Below are positions 6,318 through 10,190 of a DNA stretch of 10,190 nt, piece after piece. This DNA is from Sulfurovum sp. GTDB taxonomy: Bacteria; Campylobacterota; Campylobacteria; Campylobacterales; Sulfurovaceae. How positions within the stretch are numbered: position 1 is the stretch's first letter; each line of letters starts with the position of its first letter. Both the position numbers and the translations under genes were made by a program. The notes under the pieces are model-generated. The model did not search any database and was not told the origin of the DNA. It saw only the letters and a list, made by a program, of their open reading frames with translations. Location of the stretch: the NCBI GenBank assembly GCA_027029065.1, contig JALVGO010000190.1, forward strand, positions 1-10,190. Reading direction: 5' to 3'.

Positions 6318-6790
6318 CTATGTCACAGCAGGAAAAACAATCTTAAAAATAAGCATTATCTTGTAAACAGATACCCAAGGTACCATCCATCTCCTTTATG
6401 TTATTACTCCCCCATCAAATAACCCGAAAGTTTGAGAGAACGAGACGAGGTAACATGTGCGTGAAAAAAACTGAAGGACTACCCGTAGGTAATTCGAAGA
6501 TTTTTTTGCGTGCAGGTTGTCTCGTATCGTTCTCCCCAAAGGGTGTAGCACTTTCGCCTATACTCGACGTTAAATTTTCTTGAATTCACTTTGGCGAGTC
6601 CTGCGAAAATCTGCCTTGATTATGAACGAAATTGCTGCATCAAACATTCGGGTTATTTAATGGGGGAGTAATAAGACGTACAAGCATTAATCCATTCCCT
6701 TTGTGTTTATCATACACAGAAGGAAATACAATAGCAGCTAGCGATGTCTGCATATCGATCAAGGTATATTTCCCTCCAATGAAGCATGAT
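6318..6790 (-). pseudogene. Broken 3' end of a sensor histidine kinase, split by MITE copy C
   Basis: Read on the minus strand from about 6780 down to 6674, the sequence encodes GGKYTLIDMQTSLAA and on to KGNGLMLVRL. This aligns with residues 325-359 of the intact kinase (RGQYTLVYTQTSSTA ... KGIGLTLIRL). After MITE copy C it resumes as KEMDGTLGICLQDN, matching EEMDGTFDIRLEGN. A net frameshift (two bases missing or one extra) follows, then MLIFKIVFPAVT and a stop at 6318-6320, matching TLIFTVVFSATA. Upstream of 6780 the similarity fades through a further probable frameshift, and the dimerisation and membrane parts are absent. This is a decayed duplicate of the adjacent kinase, not a functional gene. 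Confidence 0.8.
6404..6671. mobile_element. MITE-like element, copy C (268 bp, full length)
   Basis: The termini 6404-6433 and 6642-6671 are inverted repeats matching at about 28 of 30 positions. They start TTACTCCCCCAT and continue through AAATAACCCGAA. TA is duplicated at 6402-6403 and 6672-6673. A second, nested inverted repeat pairs 6436-6454 with 6516-6534 (16 of 19; GAGAACGA arm). The element has no transposase; a 61-codon open frame within it looks incidental. Excising it with one TA restores the kinase pseudogene frame, which fixes its ends. TA duplication and short size suggest mobilisation in trans by an IS630/Tc1-type transposase encoded elsewhere; that part is inference. Confidence 0.85.
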
Positions 6791-6795
6791 AAAAG

Positions 6796-6895
6796 TTAAC
6801 TTTCGTACATAAACTCAAGTTCTTTTTCCCGATAGATAGCGTAAAAAGGTGAAGTAAGGCTAAGATAATTATAAATCAAAGTTGTTGCAAGTCAA
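6796..6895 (-). repeat. Duplicated kinase 3' flank with promoter-like sequence and orphan mini-frame
   Basis: 6857-6890 matches 6242-6280 (both GGCT, then AAGAT.ATTATA.ATCAAAGTTGTTGCA), so the sequence downstream of both kinase copies is shared. On the minus strand this copy also has a TATAAT-like box. A short open frame then ends at a TAA at 6796-6798 (it includes REKELEFMYES). That peptide has no recognised family and no good start. The stretch between the LRR gene and the intact kinase (6227-6907) therefore holds duplicated promoter segments, pseudogene and MITE, with no intact gene. Confidence 0.6.
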
Positions 6896-6907
6896 TTTTA
6901 TACCTGC

Positions 6908-8071
6908 CTATGCTGTAGCAGAAAAGACAACTGTAAATATGAGCGTGTTGCCCTCTAAACGGATATCAAAGGTTCCATCCATTTCTTCGGCACTCAAACG
7001 TATAAGTGTTAGCCCTATGCCTTTTTGCCTATCATCTGCCTCAGGCAGTACGGGAGCTGTTGATGAGGTCTGCGTATAGACTAGAGTGTATTGTCCTCTA
7101 TCAAGATTAAAAGCAATGTGGACACTGGCATTTTCGGTATCAGAGAGATGCTTGACGCTATTGGTACAGAGTTCGTTGAGGATAATGCCGATGCGCATCA
7201 TCTTTTCAAGCGACAGAAAGAGGATTTCGACATCGAGCGCAACGGGTGGATGGGTGCCGTGAGAACGACAGACTGTATCGACAAGATGACCGATGTACTT
7301 TTTGCTGTCAATATGCTCCAGATCATCAGAGCGGTAAATCGCCTCGTGTACCATTGCCATTGCCTCGATGCGTGACTGGTTCTTTTGCAAAATTTCCGCA
7401 GCGACATGTTCACAACTTCCTTTCGGCAATGACGCGATCTGCAGCCCAATGATGGAAGAGATCCGATTAAGGTTATTCTTGATGCGGTGGTGGATCTCCT
7501 GGATCAAAACAGTTTTCTGTCTGTCAGCTTTTTCGAGCTGCTGGTAGGTGAGTTCGGTGGAGATGTGATAGAGGAATGCAATGGCAATAACGACAAAGGT
7601 CGTTGACAACATATTGAGCAGCGGTACATGATGGAAAACGGGGTTGGCAGCATTTTCATCATAGACAATTATAGCAGTTACAGTCCATGTAACAAAATGT
7701 CCGAATGTCAACCATAATGCAGTCCGAAGCGAGAAAAAATAAAAAAAACCAAACACAGCAAAAAAAGGAAAGATCGTAACAAAATCATAAAAATGCCCGC
7801 CGAACATTGCCGAAAAACTCTCACACTCCACTACCCCCAAAAACATCAAGGCATAGAATGTGGTATTTTCTGAATGTTGGAATTTTATCAACAAAATCAG
7901 TAAAACGGCAGCAAGGAGGATTTTCGTAAAGAAAATATCATCATGCCCCATCAAGAGCGCTACAACGGCAAACAGCGTAAACAGCAGTGATGTCGCCGCC
8001 AGAAGTCCTGTGAGCATCAGTTTTTTATGATCTGATCCCGAAAAAAGTTCATAAAGTTTGGATAAAGGCAT
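6908..8071 (-). CDS. Membrane sensor histidine kinase, HisKA_2 type
   Basis: This encodes 387 residues. The N-terminal half has about six hydrophobic segments (roughly 19-42, 47-63, 71-84, 96-113, 116-137 and 150-170) with short loops and no large periplasmic domain. Signals are therefore likely sensed in or near the membrane. Residues 186-215 are the dimerisation/phosphoacceptor region, LIQEIHHRIKNNL, with His194 or more likely His195 as phosphoacceptor. The HATPase domain shows an N-box (LNELCTNSVKH, 298-308) and a glycine box (KGIGLTL, 350-356). The pattern is that of the HisKA_2 family rather than classical HisKA. ATG 8071 has no Shine-Dalgarno; a TATAAT lies only five bases upstream, which suggests a leaderless message. 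The likely partner is the divergent response regulator at 8127. A decayed duplicate of its 3' end lies downstream. Confidence 0.88.
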   Translation of the reverse strand: MPLSKLYELFSGSDHKKLMLTGLLAATSLLFTLFAVVALLMGHDDIFFTKILLAAVLLILLIKFQHSENTTFYALMFLGVVECESFSAMFGGHFYDFVTIFPFFAVFGFFYFFSLRTALWLTFGHFVTWTVTAIIVYDENAANPVFHHVPLLNMLSTTFVVIAIAFLYHISTELTYQQLEKADRQKTVLIQEIHHRIKNNLNRISSIIGLQIASLPKGSCEHVAAEILQKNQSRIEAMAMVHEAIYRSDDLEHIDSKKYIGHLVDTVCRSHGTHPPVALDVEILFLSLEKMMRIGIILNELCTNSVKHLSDTENASVHIAFNLDRGQYTLVYTQTSSTAPVLPEADDRQKGIGLTLIRLSAEEMDGTFDIRLEGNTLIFTVVFSATA

Positions 8072-8076
8072 AAAAT

Positions 8077-8119
8077 ATTATAACCACATAAGCTATATAG
8101 TCAGATTTATTGCTAAAAT
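8077..8119. promoter_or_regulatory. Divergent promoters of kinase and response regulator, both apparently leaderless
   Basis: Minus strand: TATAAT at 8082-8077, five bases before the kinase ATG. Plus strand: an extended -10, TGCTAAAAT (8111-8119), seven bases before the regulator ATG at 8127. Neither gene has a Shine-Dalgarno sequence. The 55-bp gap also holds the palindrome CTATATAG (8093-8100), midway between the two -10 boxes and a possible regulator site. Confidence 0.55.
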
Positions 8120-8126
8120 AATTATT

Positions 8127-8801
8127 ATGGAGTCAAAACGTATTCTCATCATTGAAGATGATCTTGTTGCCGCACAATACCTAAAAACCATATTGGAGAA
8201 CGAAGGTTTGCACGTTGTAGGGGTAATAGACAGAGGTCGAGAAGCAATAGAACGCCTTCAAGAATGCCCAGTTGATTTGGTATTAATGGATATTGTACTA
8301 AAAGATGATATTTCTGGAATCGAAATAGCACTGCACCATCCGGAATGCCCTGTCATCTTTTTGAGTGCCTTTGCTGACAAAGAGAAGATAGACTTGGTCG
8401 CTGATACCAGAGCCTCCGCCTATCTTATGAAGCCTTACCGCAAAAAAGAGATTATTGCAACAGTCAAGTTGGCACTTTCACAGAATAAAAGTACTAAAAG
8501 CCCCAAACCACTCTCTTTTATTGAATTAAAGGGAGGATTTCGTTTCGATTTTGACCATGACCACTTAGAAAAGGATAGTAAAATCATACCGCTTCCTATA
8601 GCAAAACTCAGGCTGGTCCGTTTACTCGCACTTCATCGTGGCAATGTCGTTTCACACGATTCACTGCTCTCTTATATTTGGGATGAACCCAAAAGCAGCA
8701 GTACCCTACGTTCACTAGTCAACCGTTTCCGAAGCAGTGTGGATGCACAGCTGATTGAGAATGTCAGTGGATTGGGGTATCGTATTGGGATGCTTCGCTA
8801 A
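8127..8801 (+). CDS. OmpR-family response regulator
   Basis: This encodes 224 residues. The receiver domain covers 1-117: acidic pocket E10-D11-D12 (RILIIEDD), phosphoacceptor Asp55 (LVLMDIVL), Ser80 (IFLSAF) and Lys102 (LMKPY). The C-terminal winged helix (about 130-222) has the OmpR/PhoB pattern: LRLVRLLALHRGNVVSHDSL, then TLRSLVNRFRSSV (recognition helix) and VSGLGYRIG (wing). The frame is open upstream to an ATG at 8058, but that extension overlaps the kinase start and precedes the conserved receiver, so ATG 8127 is chosen. It is arranged head to head with the HisKA_2 kinase and is its probable partner. Pairing HisKA_2 kinases with an OmpR-type output is less usual than pairing with stand-alone receivers. 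Confidence 0.88.
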   Translation: MESKRILIIEDDLVAAQYLKTILENEGLHVVGVIDRGREAIERLQECPVDLVLMDIVLKDDISGIEIALHHPECPVIFLSAFADKEKIDLVADTRASAYLMKPYRKKEIIATVKLALSQNKSTKSPKPLSFIELKGGFRFDFDHDHLEKDSKIIPLPIAKLRLVRLLALHRGNVVSHDSLLSYIWDEPKSSSTLRSLVNRFRSSVDAQLIENVSGLGYRIGMLR

Positions 8802-8850
8802 TATACCGATAATATTATACTAAATTAACAAAAAATAAGATAGTTTACGG

Positions 8851-8856
8851 TAAAAT
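8851..8856 (+). promoter_or_regulatory. Putative -10 box of the rpsF-ssb-rpsR operon
   Basis: TAAAAT within TTTACGGTAAAATAATG lies about 138 bases upstream of rpsF and about 50 bases after the response-regulator stop. No clear -35 is present. No intrinsic terminator was seen between the regulator gene and this point, so read-through from the regulator is possible. Confidence 0.4.
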
Positions 8857-8895
8857 AATGCTTCCAAAAATTCCTGCTCGTTTTTTGGACATTTA

Positions 8896-8954
8896 GGGGT
8901 CTGACCTCTGGTGATTTGTTGCGGAGCAATGAATCGCCTGCGGGTCTGACTCCC
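8896..8954. repeat. REP-like palindromic repeat pair in the rpsF leader
   Basis: Two similar motifs in the same orientation, GGGGTCTGACCTC (8896-8908) and GCGGGTCTGACTCCC (8940-8954), each with a GGTC/GACC-like core, bracket an imperfect hairpin (GGTGATT ... GTTGC GGA GCAAT ... AATCGCC, 8909-8938). GGGTCTGAC/GTCAGACCC motifs of this kind recur as intergenic REP-type repeats in many proteobacteria. This assignment is from memory of the motif. The block sits between the probable promoter and rpsF, so it would be in the mRNA leader. Confidence 0.55.
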
Positions 8955-8993
8955 TTTAATGAAACAACGGGCTATTAAACCAAAAGGAAACAC

Positions 8994-9377
8994 ATGACTT
9001 GTTATGAAACACTGTTTGTAGTCAAGCCTACACTGACAGAAGAAGAGATCAAGGCTCAGATCGAAAAGATCAAAGAGGTTCTTGGAAAAGTAGATGCAGA
9101 ACTTCTTGCAGCTGACGACATGGGTATGAGAAAACTCGCTTATCCTGTACAGAAGAATGAGAGAGGGTACTACACAGTACTTTACTACAAAGCCAACGGT
9201 GATGCGATCGCTGAGATCGAAAGAAACCTCAGAATCAATGAAGAAGTGATCAAATTCCTGACCGTAAAATATACAAACGGAAAAGAGATCGCACAATTTG
9301 AGAAGCTTGTGGCTGCAGCAGGTAAAAGTGCTGAACCAAAAGCTGAAGAAGCTGCGGCTGCATCAGCAGAAGCGTAA
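8994..9377 (+). CDS. rpsF: 30S ribosomal protein bS6
   Basis: This encodes 127 residues. The family start [15 protein letters not shown] is at 4-18, with the Lys/Leu-Ala-Tyr-Pro motif [16 protein letters not shown] (45-60), and the last strand of the fold near [13 protein letters not shown]. The 20-residue Ala/Glu-rich tail ([12 protein letters not shown]) is beyond the core; such tails are common in this family. bS6 binds bS18 in the platform of the small subunit, and the two genes flank ssb here. AAAGGAA seven bases upstream of ATG supports the start. Confidence 0.97.
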   Translation: MTCYETLFVVKPTLTEEEIKAQIEKIKEVLGKVDAELLAADDMGMRKLAYPVQKNERGYYTVLYYKANGDAIAEIERNLRINEEVIKFLTVKYTNGKEIAQFEKLVAAAGKSAEPKAEEAAAASAEA

Positions 9378-9401
9378 TTAGCGACTTACAGGAGCGACCC
9401 T

Positions 9402-9914
9402 ATGTACAACAAAGTGATCTTGGTAGGAAACCTGACCAGAGATGTGGAGGTGCGATACACTCCAGGCGGAACAGCTATCGGTAACACCGGTATTGCTGTC
9501 AACCGCAAGTTCAAAGCTGCGACAGGTGAACAGAAAGATGAGACGATGTTTATCGATATCACTTTCTTCGGAAGAACTGCCGAGATCGCCAACCAGTACC
9601 TTAGAAAGGGAAGCAAGGTTTTAGTGGACGGAAGACTGAAGCTTGATCAATGGACAGCACAGGATGGCAGCAAACGAAGCAAACACTCTGTAACAGTGGA
9701 GAACCTTCAGATGCTCGGCAGCAGAGACGAAAATGCCCAAATGGGCGCAAACGGCGGTTATGAAAGCCAGCAGGGTGCATCCAACTACGGCGCACCTGCA
9801 CAAGAGAGCTACAGCCAGCCTGCACCTTCTGCTCCAGCCTCACCGCAGGCACAGCCTGATCCAAGCCCAAGCATTCCGGAAATAGACATCAGCGAAGATG
9901 AAATACCGTTTTAG
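9402..9914 (+). CDS. ssb: Single-stranded DNA-binding protein
   Basis: This encodes 170 residues. The OB fold is at about 1-107: [20 protein letters not shown], then [24 protein letters not shown], then the [12 protein letters not shown] strand. A Gly/Gln/Pro/Ser-rich disordered linker (about 112-158) follows, then the acidic tip DISEDEIPF that recruits partner proteins. It coats single-stranded DNA during replication, repair and recombination. It starts 25 bases after the rpsF stop with AGGAG upstream, in one operon with rpsF and rpsR. Confidence 0.97.
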   Translation: MYNKVILVGNLTRDVEVRYTPGGTAIGNTGIAVNRKFKAATGEQKDETMFIDITFFGRTAEIANQYLRKGSKVLVDGRLKLDQWTAQDGSKRSKHSVTVENLQMLGSRDENAQMGANGGYESQQGASNYGAPAQESYSQPAPSAPASPQAQPDPSPSIPEIDISEDEIPF

Positions 9915-9925
9915 GAGAAACACCC

Positions 9926-10189
9926 ATGGCAGAAAGAAGAAAATTTAAAAAAAGATACTGTAAATACTGTGAGCAGAAAGTCGACTTCATCGACTACAAA
10001 GACCTCAACGCACTGAAGTTCAGCCTCAGTGAAAGATTTAAAATCATGCCTCGTCGTCTGACTGGTAACTGTAAACGTCACCAGGAGATGGTCACAGTAG
10101 CGATCAAAAGAGCAAGACAGACTGCACTCATTCCTTACATCGTTGACAGAAAGAACGTTGTAGAAAATCCGTTCGAGATCATCAAGTAA
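9926..10189 (+). CDS. rpsR: 30S ribosomal protein bS18, cysteine-rich (C+) form
   Basis: This encodes 87 residues, complete, with its stop one base before the window end. Family motifs are [11 protein letters not shown] (8-18), FIDYKD (21-26), IMPRRLTGN (40-48) and [17 protein letters not shown]12-x2-C15 and C49-x2-H52 together form a plausible zinc site, the C+ form of this ribosomal protein, whereas many orthologues lack these residues. AGGAG overlaps the ssb stop (TAG at 9912-9914), with 11 bases between the genes, so translation is likely coupled. Confidence 0.96.
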   Translation: MAERRKFKKRYCKYCEQKVDFIDYKDLNALKFSLSERFKIMPRRLTGNCKRHQEMVTVAIKRARQTALIPYIVDRKNVVENPFEIIK

Positions 10190-10190
10190 A

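Noticed and set aside
6398..6583. 61-codon frame inside MITE copy C as a gene
   Set aside because: It lies within a palindromic element with nested stems, starts in its terminal repeat, has no ribosome-binding site and resembles no known transposase.
6796..6880. Small minus-strand gene ending REKELEFMYES
   Set aside because: Short, without a convincing start codon or ribosome-binding site, in duplicated and decayed DNA. Probably a remnant.
8058..8126. Longer response regulator from ATG 8058
   Set aside because: It would overlap the divergent kinase start and add residues before the receiver's first strand. ATG 8127 fits the family start.
8857..8993. S6:S18-binding leader RNA upstream of rpsF
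   Set aside because: I could not identify the CCG-containing loop and helix arrangement with confidence, and the REP-like repeat explains most of the structure. A covariance-model scan would decide it.
8820..9296. 158-codon minus-strand frame opposite rpsF
   Set aside because: It is antisense to a certain ribosomal protein gene and spans the REP-like repeat. Its composition is that of a shadow frame.

Overview
The window looks like a chromosomal segment of a Campylobacterota (epsilonproteobacterial) bacterium of the Sulfurovum/Sulfurimonas type. The main reason is the gene set on the plus strand. The 3' end of a probable rnr and then holA lie at the left end, and rpsF-ssb-rpsR lie at the right end. 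From memory, rnr-holA-rpsF-ssb-rpsR is one contiguous cluster in Helicobacter pylori and relatives. Here about 7.8 kb (roughly 1216-8990) separates the two halves. The genus is an inference; no search was run.

Left to right: end of rnr (1-141); a short spacer with a hairpin and four 7-bp tandem repeats; holA (238-1215); a small palindromic mobile element; and an intrinsic terminator (1347-1396). Then comes the accessory block: a secreted FG-GAP-type beta-propeller protein on the minus strand (1395-2819); a divergent regulatory region with two similar palindromes and a second copy of the small element; a LuxR-type regulator (3077-3829, plus); a large secreted plant-type leucine-rich-repeat plus fibronectin-III-like protein (4064-6220, minus); a broken copy of the 3' end of a sensor kinase split by a third, full-length copy of the small element (about 6318-6790); the intact membrane sensor kinase of HisKA_2 type (6908-8071, minus); and a divergent OmpR-type response regulator (8127-8801, plus). 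The cluster resumes after a REP-like leader with rpsF (8994-9377), ssb (9402-9914) and rpsR (9926-10189).

The most informative structure is a MITE-like family of three copies (268, 99 and 50 bp). All end in TTACTCCCCCA / TGGGGGAGTAA or a remnant of it and are bordered by TA. Removing the 268-bp copy and one TA restores a continuous reading frame in the kinase pseudogene (R-L-N-I-K-E-M-D-G against R-L-S-A-E-E-M-D-G in the intact kinase). The sequence itself therefore gives an empty-site reconstruction that defines the element ends and a TA target duplication. The pseudogene and its downstream promoter-like segment are a diverged tandem duplicate of the 3' end and flank of the intact kinase.

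Inferred working model: the kinase/regulator pair and the LuxR-type protein are the regulatory half of a module whose outputs include the two exported repeat proteins. The palindromes between the propeller gene and the luxR-type gene are good candidates for the regulator's binding sites. No catalytic enzyme, phage, plasmid, CRISPR, tRNA or rRNA gene is visible.
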